A DNA stretch of 64,000 bases from Bolinopsis microptera (taxonomy: Eukaryota > Ctenophora > Tentaculata > Lobata > Bolinopsidae): contig NC_087081.1 of NCBI RefSeq assembly GCF_026151205.1, forward strand, positions 5,761,246 to 5,825,245. The letters run 5' to 3'. Below the pieces are notes generated by a model. The model was not told the DNA's origin. It did no database searches and saw only the letters and a program-made list of their open reading frames with translations. A program made the position numbers and the translations under genes. Numbering within the stretch: the stretch's first letter is position 1; every line of letters starts with the position of its first letter. Shown here piece by piece: positions 1 through 12,684 of this stretch.

Positions 1-157
1 TGCGGGCAACGTTATCCACAAAATCACATGATTTTAAATCTGATAATCAACAAATGTCACGTGATATCACGGGGTCATTGTCCCTACAGTTATCACGTGA
101 CCACATCCTTCTAAAAACATTCGTCTTACTTATATGTTGGAAATCGGACGTTAGAAT

Positions 158-235
158 AACAGTTCAAGTTAATGTTTTAACAGTTCAAGTTAATGTTTTA
201 ACTTTTAACACATTAACAGTTCAAGTTAATGTTTT
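158..235. repeat. three copies of a 21-bp unit
   Basis: The unit aacagttcaagttaatgtttt occurs at 158, 179 and 215. The first two copies abut; the third follows a 15-bp spacer that repeats part of the unit. Confidence 0.9.
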
Positions 236-2258
236 GATTGCTCAATTAGCCCGCCGTCTCTTTTTGGGGAGTGATCGGGAAAGAGAAACTTAAAAGAGAA
301 ACTTAGATTAAACTTAAATTAGACTTAAGTGAAAGCCGTGTTATGTCAAGATGGATGACAAAATGCACGAATGACCCCATCCTTAGGATAATTCAACGAA
401 AGTGTTTTTTAAATTGAACAAATAAAGTCACAAATTTTTTAAAGGATCCGTACAGTAGAATTGTGAACTGAATTAGTCTCATACGTAAGTATACAATGAA
501 CTTCAAAGTTTCGTAATTAAAGTCGTTCTTAGAATCAAATTTTAAGATTTGGTTCAACGCTACATTAGTTGAAAACTGTGTGTTTTTCAAGTTAAAAATG
601 TGGCGTTATCAATTGTTTTTTCGCTGCGCTTTTATCCTAATTTAACATAAGAATACAAATTTTCGGTTTCGTATAGTATATTATAGATTTAGTTAAAAAT
701 TGATTTAAATGATTTTAGCGTATTTTAGATTTGAATTTGAGTCGAAAATTTATGTAAATTCTGCTATCAAAAAACAATGAAACCAATGTATTGATTATTA
801 ATGTTAATGTTGATCAATCCAATTCAATTAATTAACGAACAATTTGTCCAACAAATGTGAAAAAGATTTTTCTAGATGAAATTATTAATATCGATTTTGA
901 TTCTGAGGATAAGATCTATTGCACATATTATAAAGATGGTGATTTGAACGTTTTTCTTTGGAGCACATGTATGAAATGTAGCAAAAATACAGTTGGTCCT
1001 GCATGTAGATTTGCAACATTATCGAGGTAGACATTATCGATACGGCGGCCGATTTAGGCGGGATTAATTAAATTTGATACGCTCGTAATTAAATCGGCAA
1101 TATCGCATTAACGATAGGGCAATGTTAAACGTGCAAATTTAATCCCCCTGATCCCGTAAAAGATTAGTTTATTCTTTAATGAGTGATATTATAGAGGAGA
1201 CTTTGTTAATATTATTTTATGTAAGCTGGAGCTATGCTGTAGAGGTTAATTTTATACAATTCACGAGTTTCTCTTCTCATTTTTACTCCTAATTTTCAGA
1301 GAGGTGAGTAAATACCTTACCCACCTGACGACTCTTAATTAATGTGTAACACTAATAATATAACTTTATTCTAAAGAAGAGGTAGACTGAATACAAGGTG
1401 GGCCAAAATTGAATTACCATAAAATACCGTTTCCACAGCACTCGCTCCCAGTTACTTGACCCAAACCACGTAGCTCCACGTAGCCCTAATTGTGGCCCAC
1501 CCCACTGGCTTCGTATTACAACACACACCACATGTCCCGTCACGTGGTGGGAGAAATGACCGGTTTATTAGCCCCCCCCCCGCCAGTCCCTGACAAAGGC
1601 ACCATTTGGGCACTGCACATTTTGCAATCTCACATTATTTCTTATCGCAAATTACACATGACAATGCAGAACATATACGGCAAACATTCCAGCACCCACG
1701 TGCCTCTGATTCCATTTCCCAAGAAAACCCCTCTCCCGCCTTATGTTGGATACCACGACCGAACCTCTCACAACATCTCGGCATTATTCTCGGCTTTAGT
1801 GGTGAAATATTAGACCTTAGTTCAGGGTTCTTAGTTATCAGCCAGTCGGAAGACATTCCGACGTGTTCTAAATCTGATCACGTGAGGAACACGTGGTTTG
1901 TCACGTGACGTGGAAATGTTAATCACCTCCGTCATGTAATGTATTTTAACGTTTTGTAATGCAACGTAAAATTAAAATTACAAAATTCTTCAGTGCGAAG
2001 TTATCAGGTGATCAACTACCATTATCCTTTACAAGTTTACAGTACTTAAAACTATCAGTACTGTGGAACAGGGTTACATTGTCACGTGGGTCAGGGTTAT
2101 ATAATATATTGTCAGACACTTGGCTGCTGACCATGCCGGGGTCATTAACTTGACTAGTGGACTTCGTCTAACATTATAGACTTGGCAGGAACATGATGAA
2201 TTTTTTGACAGGAATTTCACTAGTTGATTTATCATAATACAGACAAGTTTGTTTTGGC

Positions 2259-2381
2259 ACGTGACTATTATACTGGGAGTCCATTGGTCGTCATGGTGAC
2301 ACGTGACTGCTATACTGAGAGTCCATTAGTCGTCATGGTGACACGTGGCTGCTATACTGGGATTTCATCGGTCGTCATGGT
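2259..2381. repeat. three copies of a ~41-bp unit starting with CACGTG
   Basis: Units start at 2259, 2300 and 2342. Each begins with cacgtg, contains a variant of ctatactgggagtccatt, and ends with ggtcgtcatggt. The copies differ by a few substitutions, so this is an older duplication than the 21-bp array at 8.3 kb. Confidence 0.85.
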
Positions 2382-3353
2382 AATCGGTTAATGTGACTTG
2401 TCAAAACTAACTGTTTACATTACCTCAATATAACGTATTGCTTAAAAATGGACGGGAAATTAGTTGTAATAGTCTAAAATCAGCACAGTTTCTGTCGTGA
2501 TCACCTCTTCAGACATCTCCACAGATTGTGATTATCTCCACAGATTGTGATTATCTCCACAAACAGTATACCACATTGTACAGTACGAAGAGCGTCAATA
2601 CATCTTACTCTTGAAAATACTCTAGCTCTGTGTGGTGAATAATATAACACTTTTCTCTGGCTAAGTGCAATTACTTGTTACCTGTGGAGGAACTTACCTC
2701 CGTTACATCACTCAGACCAAGATATCGAGTATCTCCTTATCAAGATATCGAGTATCTCCTCCGAGTATCTCTAATCTCCTATCTCCGCCGGGTATTTTAT
2801 CAGTGTTTTTCTTCCAAAACGCTGAATAACAAAGGTGGAAAACTATTGAGAATTCCCCATTATGCATGCTCTGAAAAGTAAGTAACATGTCGGATATTAT
2901 GTAGTAAGTAGTTCATGAGATGATCTAATTTAAACCTGTCATGCAAACACTCTCCAATTATTTGTTTAATTTAATTAGGTCTGGTTGTAATATGCATCTT
3001 CACAATTGATTATTAATTAGACGGACACCTTCACAATTGATCACTAATTCGGTAATTCTTCTTAAAAGGCGTCTCGAATTAGCAAGCGTTTTACCAGCCC
3101 TAAAATGCACATCCCATAAAATTAACCACTTCAATGATTATCCAAATGAAATCCCCCTCCCTCTCCCAACAGCACTACTCACCATACTAGCTACATTATA
3201 CCGTAAACTGAAGCACGCTGCAGCTCAGTTTATCCCTGCCCAACAGTTGTAATACTGGACACTAACTGCCCTCATCAGAGCTGAACAGCCCCCTCTCAAT
3301 TTCCGTCTTTCGACACCCAACATATCCTACACACACGCACAGTGCACACACAA

Positions 3354-3354
<1 letters not shown>

Positions 3355-3405
<51 letters not shown>
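3355..3405. repeat. (CA)n microsatellite
   Basis: About 25 near-perfect CA dinucleotides, flanked by looser CA-rich sequence. Confidence 0.95.
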
Positions 3406-3413
<8 letters not shown>

Positions 3414-3721
3414 CATTTCTGCTGCGTTACGTGTACTCCGCGTGTACCGAGTAATATAACCCGTGTTTAACGGCGATATTTCAGCGCTTTATAACGCTTT
3501 ATTTCTCCCCTCCCCTGCCTCCCCCTCCCCTGCCTCCCCCTCCCTTCCCCTGCCTCCCCGTTATTTGAACGTTAACTCTCCCGGCGGGTTAGCTCCACAC
3601 AATCCAGTATGTGGGCAAACTGGATCACCAGAGGCACAATTATTCCTTATAGGGCCATCGTAATAATTACTGCAGCACACACAGAGGGCCGGCTCTGACC
3701 ACTGGGAGGGAAGATGGGCGC

Positions 3722-3832
3722 CCACGTGACCTCACGAGGCTGTCAGGAGAGGCTCACGTGGGGTGGCACGTGGGGTGCCAGGGCGACGCACGTGCCTGCT
3801 AAAATGAAGGGAGCACGTGGGGGTCACGTGTC
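3722..3832. promoter_or_regulatory. cluster of six CACGTG (E-box type) sites
   Basis: Six CACGTG palindromes fall within about 110 bp, in a locally GC-richer patch, with varied flanks (ccCACGTGac, gcCACGTGcc-like, gtCACGTGtc). CACGTG is the core site of bHLH-Zip factors (Myc/Max, USF, MITF/TFE). No promoter or gene is visible next to it, so regulatory function is inferred from site density only. Confidence 0.35.
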
Positions 3833-4683
3833 TGTTATTTAGAGGCAACTCTTTATGCAGGCCGGAGTAAAGTAGGTGGAGATATATATATAAATATATA
3901 TATTCTATATATGTGGGTTATATATTATATGCGCCCTGGGGTTGTAGCAAGGGGTCCTTATCAGGGGATAACTGGATCATTTCATTAGGGGAGAAGAGCC
4001 TAGGGCTATTAGGAAGAGTAGTATTTATTAATACACACCACACACACACGTTCCCCCGCTAGCTAGCTAAGGTATCTTATTATATATTGTGGGAGGGGTG
4101 AAGGAAAATATATAAATTTAATTTGCGTTTTTTTTTCGGGTGCAGGGGCTGAGGAGATAAGATATTTTGGTGGTGTTTTCTTCGGGGGAATTTATGCTTG
4201 CAAATGTGATTTAAACAAGCAAAGAGAGAAGGCGGTGAGTTTTGTGAGGGAAGAGATAGCAGAATCATAATGTATTGTCTGGTATATAAGTTATACTACC
4301 GTGTGGCCGGCCTGGGATATTTTAGATAGGTCACGTGACATTGGACACGTGATTTGATGTTTCAGATAAGATTTTGCTGGGATGTTATATTTTGTAAGTG
4401 TTAGGTATTTTGTATGTGATAGGTTTTAGATAAGATGTTGGTTACTAAGTTAATGAAACCCAAACACTGGTGGGTATTACTTGAAAAACAGGACCAGATT
4501 ATACGGCCACTAAAATAAAAAAAATGGCCAGAAAACCAGAGTTATTTAAAAATTCGGAGGAAATCTTGAAAACCTCTATTTATACAGTGTACCTGAAAAG
4601 TGTGTAAAATGTAAAATTATTTAATTGTTCCTGAATTTGCTTGGCTTCTTTCTCCCCCGAGGAAACAGGACTCCGACTAGTTT

Positions 4684-4781
4684 CTCAGAACACATTAAAC
4701 AGGTGATGCCCTTATAAGGAAGTAACTCAGAACACATTAAACAGGTGATGCCCTTATAAGGAAGTAACTCTGAACACATTA
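4684..4781. repeat. 42-bp direct duplication plus partial third copy
   Basis: The unit starting ctcagaacacattaaacagg and ending aaggaagtaa is present at 4684 and 4726. A partial third copy (ctctgaacacatta) starts at 4768. Confidence 0.9.
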
Positions 4782-5553
4782 ACCTGTAACTCGTGATTTG
4801 TTAAAGGCCCTCCTGCATGAATACCAGTGTAATTTGAGATACATTTATACACATAATCCACATTCGATGCATTTATCTCTGAAATTTTGCATTCAGAGAC
4901 TTGTCGAAGTTTTTTTGACATATGTTCGGTATTTTGGGGTTGGAGCATAGATAATGTCGAACCGGTGCTTTTTTTACTACGTTGGTATTTTAATACTGAC
5001 TGATCGGTAGCCGCGTCGGAAATTTGAGAATTTCTACAGGCAGAAAATGCCCATAATTATTTGATTTTTGGCGTTTATGATTTATCGAAAATCAGCCCTA
5101 ATGTAATCCCACGAGAAAATTAAAATACATCATGTACTTTAATTTTTGATAGAAATCTGAAAAATTTTCGGAAAAAAATATTAATTTAGAAGTAAATCTA
5201 ATTTATTTATTCACCAGTCACTAGTCAGTGTCGAGTGAAAATCTAGAACACAAATAAACGTGACTTTCATTCAATTGAATATGTAGCGTATTTTAAATTA
5301 TATGTTGTTCAGAAAATATTATTAAATCAAACATGTTTGGGCTTTGGCATTAGTTAGAATAAACAAAAGATGGTCCACATATTTCGTCGGATTTTTTCAA
5401 AATGTTATATTTTTTTCAAAATGTTAATGATTTATAGCTGGAACAAAAGGGCAGAAACACAATTGAATAGCTAGATCGGACGACCCCAACTCACAATAAT
5501 CTGTAGTAAGGGACATATAATTTACATTTTATATTATTCCAATTTAAATTATA

Positions 5554-5718
5554 AGGGGTCGTTCTCATATTACGCTATCACTTTTTGGCCAACTTGTAAC
5601 CCCCCCGCCCCTCTCTGTAATCAGTTTTACACACGCTATTGTGTTAAAATTACACATTTAACCATTTAGCAACCGCCTCCATCACCCTCAGTGATTACGT
5701 AAGATACGAACGACCCCT
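5554..5718. mobile_element. small MITE-like element with ~28-bp terminal inverted repeats
   Basis: The left end aggggtcgttctcatattac and the reverse complement of the right end (aggggtcgttcgtatcttac) match over about 28 bp with a few mismatches, giving a 165-bp element. There is no coding capacity. Ends of the GGGGTCGTTC...TTACG kind are widespread in animal nonautonomous DNA transposons, but I cannot name the superfamily and see no clear target-site duplication. Confidence 0.55.
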
Positions 5719-8310
5719 CAGAGATATAGTGATAATTTAGAAGAGCCGTTTACCAATCAATATTGTCGTTTACCTAACATTTGTCTCAAAATTGGGTGGC
5801 AGATTGGTGACGTCATAAAATCATACTGAGATTTTTCTGATTCTAAGCGGTTATAATGTGTCGTTTTCAATTATGTGTTTAGTTCTTAAAGATTACACAT
5901 TACGGATTTCAAATCATACACCAATTTACGGATTACAAATCATACATCACATTTCACCCTCGGGATTAAGATTTAAAATCCTCTGGTATTTCTTCACCAA
6001 TAACTGAATTGATCATTAAATATCATATTTAAATACAAATTCAGTGGTTTCCTCTGGAAATTCTTTTAAAAACAGTTGACACATTTAACTTCTCTGATAA
6101 TTTAAACATTCGCTCAATCAATAAGTGTAAGACTGATAAATCCACATCATCATTACAACTACACTTCTTATTCATAGAAGATCTCCACAATAACACAGCC
6201 ATTATTCAGACGAATAACCCTCATCTAATTAGTATATAATTACCGTTTAATTACTGACACGTGGTTAGCAAACGCCCTCTAATTAGGGTTCTTGTAACAC
6301 AGTATTTGGACACGTGACACAGTATTGACTAGCTATTATATGATGATACGTGATTGATACTTTAACAGAATGGTTTAATACAAATTACGACGTGTATTGT
6401 CACGTGATTATAATGGTCTGGAACTTTCAACTTATGGTATTTATTTCAACGATAGCCGTTTCTTAATTGAGTCTGGTTTTTTGGCTTCCAAAGACGACAA
6501 TCGTGTAAAATATCAAGGCCAGAAGAAAATAATGGATCTTTAATTCAGATCGATTTGTCTTGCTGTACCCCTTTACACGCAGTAAAAACCATGGTAGATG
6601 GATTTCATTTTCAAATAGATGTTGCGGAACTAAAATACACTAGTTAAGTAAGTAATTACCGGTAAAATACGTAGTCTGCTGTAATTATAAAGCATTATTA
6701 TATAGTCACGCTCTCTAAATCACTCCGTCCTCTGATTTAAAGGATTTCTGCGATATACCGAAAAAAGGTGTCCATTTTATTTATGTTTTATTGTATTTTG
6801 TAATCATTCGCTGACCTCATCCGGTTTAGCAGATTTCAAGAATTGTTTGATATCCCTGGAAAATGAGATATATAAATGGTAAATATACATGAAAGGCCGG
6901 AGGCCCCGTTTCGAACCGCTCAGTTAAACTTTGTCATTAGTTGTAATAGTGTCCCGCCATAGCAGTGAGTTGGGAGTCCCCGCTGATCACCAGGCCCATA
7001 AACTGGAAAACACTTAATGTTGATTAAAATGACGATAATGACCAAACCAAATCACTGGAAAATTTAAATAAAGAAATTCGAGAGACCCCAAACCTATTCT
7101 TCCTCTTTGTAATAATATTGGATGAGATGTCAGGGACTCCGATGTACTGAGCAGTTCAACTTCCTCTTATTCCCCTCAGCGTATGAGTGTCCTGTGCAGT
7201 AAGTCCAACCGGAATCGAGTTCTGAAATGATTCTTCTCATTGAAATGAGGCGATTTTGTTATTTTTACTTCCACGTAGATTCATATTTATAACCAACTTA
7301 ATGGAACGCGCTTCCTTATGTTTTGTAATAATACGACGCGCAATTTTGGCGCGCCACGTGTTTCCAGGAGTGTACGTAATTTAATGTCAGTCAAAACACG
7401 TACCTGTAGAATGTATTGTTGCATTGGTAAACAAACGAGCATGCTGCGAGTGTCGAGTGGTCACGTGGTATACGGCTTCGCATGCACCCCATCTGTTTCT
7501 CAGATGAGATGATGGATCAGGCAACGTGGGACAAGTTTACGTATGGTTATTTACGGGAGGAGCCAGGAGGCGTCATTAAATGATACCAAGATTTCTCATT
7601 CGAGGAAACTAGCTTCAATACGTACAGCATTCGGAGTGATTCGGTTGTTGTAAAAAACACAAAAAATTGGTAATTTACAGAACTTGCAGGGTTGCTTGCA
7701 AATTGATGAAGTTCGTGTCTGGTGGGGCACAGTTCCCGGTCCTAAACAGAGGGTGGTTGTTGTTTTGCGTCTAAAATTGGGCATCCGGACTTAAACCGTA
7801 TTTAGATGGATTATGACTTGAAGCTGCTGTTTATGGTCCATCAGACAACATCCTATTTTTCATGACTCTTGTATCAAAACATAAAACCTCTTGAAAACCC
7901 GTACTACCACGTCCGCAGCTGAATTCTTGATGTTTGTCGACTGTTATAGACACAAGACTGTAGTCTTGTCCTTACATGATGAAATTAGATATGCTAAATA
8001 TGTTAGGTTATTGAACAAAATATGCCAAATTTCTTAAATATGCTGCTTAATATCCTCAAAATGATCCAGCATGAATAATTCTGAATAATTGATGTGAAGT
8101 TCAACTTGTTGATATATCTGAATATACTGACTGTGATGCAAGGTGTTTATACTAGTAGATAAGATACATATAGCGCATATTACGTTAGGCAGCAATGAGT
8201 AGTTATTCATACAGCTGCTCTCTGCAATCCTCCGCAAAGTGCTGAAAACTCTCACACTCTTACTTACAAACCCAACATGCCATTCTCAGCAACTCAACAA
8301 ACCTTGAACT
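5719..8310. other. no supported gene
   Basis: AT-rich DNA with scattered CACGTG sites (for example near 6260, 6310, 6402, 7355 and 7462). The open frames are short with no recognisable protein features. Confidence 0.6.
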
Positions 8311-8730
8311 CTCCCCAGTATTCTGTGGTCTCCCCAGTATTCTGTGGTCTTTCCCCAGTATTCTGTGGTCTCTCCCCAGTATTCTGTGGTCTCTCCCCAG
8401 TATTCTGTGGTCTCTCCCCAGTATTCTGTGGTCTCTCCCCAGTATTCTGTGGTCTCTCCCCTGTATTCTGTGGTCTCTCCCCAGTATTCTGTGGTCTCTC
8501 CCCAGTATTCTGTGGTCTCTCCCCAGTATTCTGTGGTCTCTCCCCAGTATTCTGTGGTCTCTCCCCAGTATTCTGTGGTCTCTCCCCAGTATTCTGTGGT
8601 CTCTCCCCAGTATTCTTTGGTCTCTCCCCAGTATTCTGTGGTCTCTCCCCAGTATTCTGTGGTCTCTCCCCAGTATTCTGTGGTCTCTCCCCAGTATTCT
8701 GTGGTCTCTCCCCAGTATTCTGTGGTCTCG
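8311..8730. repeat. 21-bp minisatellite, about 20 copies
   Basis: The unit ccccagtattctgtggtctc(t) is repeated head to tail. The first two copies are 19 bp and the rest 21 bp, with very few substitutions (for example ctgtattc and ttctttgg). The unit is a multiple of three and lacks stops in at least two frames per strand, so long open frames appear on both strands, encoding SPVFCGL or QYSVVSP on + and RPQNTGE or GRDHRIL on -. I regard these as by-products of the satellite and see no promoter, splice or codon evidence of a gene. Confidence 0.95.
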
Positions 8731-11700
8731 TACTGGAATGCGAGTAACTCCCGGCCGGGCAGAACCGATGACAGTCCTGTAACATGACACCCTAGATACG
8801 GTGTCAGCCCGGATCTAGTTTCACCACCACTAGTTTATTATGTTTCACCCGTTCTACTTCTTGACGCTCATCAGACAGTGGGTATAGTTCAATAGTTGTG
8901 TACTCTCACTTAGAAAATGTACTCGTAGGGCAGATTCACTGCTCTATTTTCAGTTCATACATAACAACTGAACTGGTTCATGTTTCATTAGTTTGTAACT
9001 GGTACTGTTTAGAGTGGTGAGTGTGTGTGTACTCTGAAGTCTCCGTCCCGGGTCCCCTTATATATTCAGTTCCTACTGGATTAATAACACGGTTATGTGC
9101 TATAGCCTCTGTTCGGCATATTTTACTTAGCTGCTTTTCTTTGAGTTTTAACTTTTTAATTAAATATCCACTTCTGTTCGCTGCTGATCGGTCGAACATA
9201 TGGAAAATGTGCCGTTTTGTTTTGCTGAAATGTCTACTACCTATCGTGATTGCTTTGTTAATAAGTCGTGAACGTTACAACAATCGAAACTTCATCTAAC
9301 GATTATAAGTCAACATGATGAATTTCTAATTTTCTAGCAAGACATCCGCCGTTCCTGCATATGCTGCAATTCAATTTTCGCTATAAAATATTGTTGCTTC
9401 ATAATCCGTATATTGCTTTTTCGTGTTCCGTTTGTGGCCGTTGTAAACATGTTGCAACTTGCAAGCCACTCCTATTGCAGAACTTTCTACAGTCTTCACA
9501 GCTCATTTTTCAGACAAAATTTAAGGGCCACCTCTTCGAAAATATTACAAATATTAAAAATACCAGAGTCAGTATTTCGCTAATTTGATTGTTCTGTTGT
9601 TTGTTCAGACCTCTTCTCTCACAAGGAGAAGTGCAATAAGTAATCAGTAATGAGACTACGATCACTCCGCGTGGGGGATATCCGGATATTGCACTTGAAA
9701 TATAATTATAAATTACTTGTTGCCATAAGGTGGCGGTTTACTTTTCTGGTACGTGACCGGACTGCTTTTTCGCCGGTAAAATTTCGTTCATTTTCGGTCC
9801 GATTAATTCTCGATACGTATCCCAATACCTACTCCCTCGGCTGCTGACGTAATATGTGAACGCTCTCTAACAGCTTTATTGCCCATCTTTGTTCTGAGTT
9901 AATAGGAGGAGGAGGAGAAGGTATATCTGTATTGTGACTCATTTTCTAGATACTGTTTAGATTAATCTTGTGTGAGTCTCTTGAAATTGACGATCATTGG
10001 TTATTTGGCCGTAAGTCTGAACATTTCTTATCCTATTTGACTATAGTTATACAAATATAACCAGGTAATATTACCATATAGTAATACTACCATATAAGGT
10101 AATATTACATTTTATGATAGTGCGAGCATTGACTTATTGAGGCGTGACAATGCGGTCTAACTGTCATCTCCAAGACAGATTGTATCAATTTCCCAATTGC
10201 AGTTCAGCTTTCAAGTTTCATATAATATACGGTACATTGTAGCATTGTAGAGATCGTCGACAATTGGGCTTAGACTTATTGTAAGTAAATAAGTCTATAT
10301 ATCATAACTTACAGAGGATCTAGTGAGATCTGATGGATTGTTTCTGAACAGTGAAGAGCTTTAGTTCCAGTGAAGGACTATGGACTGGTCTAACAATAAA
10401 TATCGTGGGCTACATGGAACTTGTCATGAAGTTTATCATTAAATTAACATGTTTGTAAACATCCGACCGTAGGATGGGCAGATCCATATTCATCATAGCT
10501 GCTATTCGACCAACACTACTGTTTATCTTCCGCCAATTTCCCCTAATTTGAAACTGTCATGTGTCAAATTACCAGCTGTCACGTGCAAGATTACCCAATT
10601 ATAGCCGTACAAATACACACTACAATTATACTACAAATGCACGTACTATAATTATACATACCAGGGCTAATAGTGTACAAGGCTGTATGCGCTGTATAAT
10701 TTAATGCACAGTAGTGCTGTACACCAAGTCTCCATTTGATTTTGGATACTATTCTGTGTTATAGTACGTGGTATGTACTATGTTATAGTACGTGGAATGT
10801 ACTATGTCGTATGTTCTCAGTGCAAGTTACCAAAAGTTTGTGAGGGTGCATTTCTGATTGTTAGGATTGTGATCTGCAGACGTTTGCGGTAACCATGGTA
10901 ACGAAATATCAGCATGCTCAGCGGCAGTCCCGTCAGACTGAGATAACAAAGATAGCTGGTGTTTCAGTCTGACCGGGAACGCTTCTAAGCCTAGTGCCAT
11001 CACACTATCAGCTGTAAAATGCAACGGCGTTTAATTATTGTTTCAGAAACGTAACTTCTGTGTGGACAATTCTATGTTGTACTTTGTCGCACATGGTTTC
11101 GATTACATGTGTTTTAGATAGATTTCGAGTTCATTGGTATGAATATTTTGTTCGAGTATTAAGGTTAATTTCTGTGGGTGTAGTTTCAGTTATAATTAAC
11201 ATCACTTCCGTATGCTAATTATTAATTATATGTTACTGATTATGTTTAATTAGTAGTGTAATTAGTAAATGATCACACCGGGAGATTGTCCGACAGGTAT
11301 TATTTTTAGCTGGCGTGCAAGTAAATTTTCAATCAAGCTCTTTGACAACGGCGCCTTTTGAAAATGATTGTAAATCTTGACAATCGCTTGAATGAGCATT
11401 GAGAAATAGGGCTTTGAATATTTTGTAATTTTACATTTCTTCTTGTTATTCGTACCAATAACAACTCTGCAGCAGTTCACGAAGTCAGCTAGCGTGTAGT
11501 TGTTTGTTTTCCGTATTGATATTCAAGCTTGCTGGCTCTCAACTTCCATTCCATTTGCATAGTTACGATTTACACGGCACACTACACGGCACACGATATA
11601 GTAGGTAGATGGATTTATGCAGCTTGTGTAGTTACGCATTATACTGTTGTTACTTTGTGAGGGAAGTCTGTAGAGTGCAATGTACTGTGTACCAATGTAC

Positions 11701-12600
11701 TATATACTAGGTGGACAGAACTACTATGGGTGTTACTTAAAGTCATCCGTGTACTTTGGAACTTGGGTTATCTTTAGCCTGGGTGTTCTTGTGATCCGTT
11801 CAACAAAAGGTCTAGAAAAGTCAATCAAGTCTGTCACATAGCCTTCAGTATTCTCGAGCCTGTTCATTGTATCGCCTAGCCTACGTGTAAATTGTTTATA
11901 TACTCACAGTATCTTTGGTTACAAGATATAAACCCGTCAGTCAGTGCTGAGTATTATATCTATCCCGAACAATGGCTGATATAAACCATTGTTTTTGGTT
12001 TGCAAATAACCTGAGATTTAACTCCCCCGCGGCTAGTTTTGTAATGCAGATACTAGCTATATTTATGGTTATATTAAAGTATGGAACCTACTGCTTTAAC
12101 TTAAACTTAAACTATAGTCTCAATACTCAGTTTTAATACTTTTCTGTTTACATGCATTGTGCAGTCTCGGCCGATGATTTAACGACTTTTGCCAGGTACA
12201 ATTTTCAGTTTGTTCTAGTAACGTCATTGAATTTTTTCATACCTTGTACTTGTCTTTCTTTAGAACCGTCAACGGAATTCCACCCTTTAAGTTTCTGATC
12301 TCAATATTGAGGTGTCTCTACACGATGAGAGATTACGTTCCCACTTCCCGCTAATATATTGTAACGGTTACAACGTGAACACTAAAAGCAGTATAATTGC
12401 TGTCACTTGAGCCGCTCTAATAATTATATCGTTTTAGTCCTGACCGAGAAAGAGAGCTAAGTGCTCCACCTATTATACCTCAAATCGTTATTTGAGTCAC
12501 GATCATTTGACTGCCGATACAATCGTGTATAGTTTGTATTTGTAACTTGTATTGTTGTTGTGCACCGTGCGTTACCATGACGTTGAATGACGATGCAACG
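8731..12600. other. no supported gene
   Basis: AT-rich sequence without convincing exons. Short internal repeats include the ataatattacc/accatata motifs near 10,060-10,100 and a gttatagtacgtgg duplication near 10,755-10,800. The 3' part is upstream DNA of the light-chain gene. Confidence 0.6.
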
Positions 12601-12604
12601 TCGC

Positions 12605-12654
12605 CACGTGATCACGTGTCATCACCACCTGATCACTATGACGACGTGACGTCA
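12605..12654. promoter_or_regulatory. two CACGTG sites and a perfect CRE (TGACGTCA) upstream of the light-chain gene
   Basis: CACGTG occurs at 12605 and 12613, and the CREB/ATF palindrome TGACGTCA at 12647-12654, all within 80 bp of the preferred start codon at 12685. They could be promoter-proximal sites. The same bases also form an open frame continuous with exon 1, so the stretch may instead be coding. Confidence 0.35.
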
Positions 12655-12684
12655 TCACCATACTACTCCAGTGTTCCTGATTAC

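Larger units (their letters stand above)
1..5553. other. no supported gene; AT-rich, CACGTG-rich DNA
   Basis: No open frame here has recognisable protein character or convincing splice signals; those present are short and low in complexity. The stretch holds several short satellites (listed separately) and at least 19 CACGTG palindromes up to 4.4 kb, far more than expected for DNA this AT-rich. It is probably intergenic, or intron or regulatory DNA of a gene outside the window. Confidence 0.6.

Noticed and set aside
6895-6930. Possible tRNA T-arm (gtttcgaaccgctcag region)
   Set aside because: No acceptor-stem pairing or anticodon arm could be found around it on either strand.
8260-8790. Long open frames on both strands across 8.26-8.79 kb as protein genes
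   Set aside because: They are read through a 21-bp satellite whose length is a multiple of three. There is no unique sequence, promoter or splice evidence.
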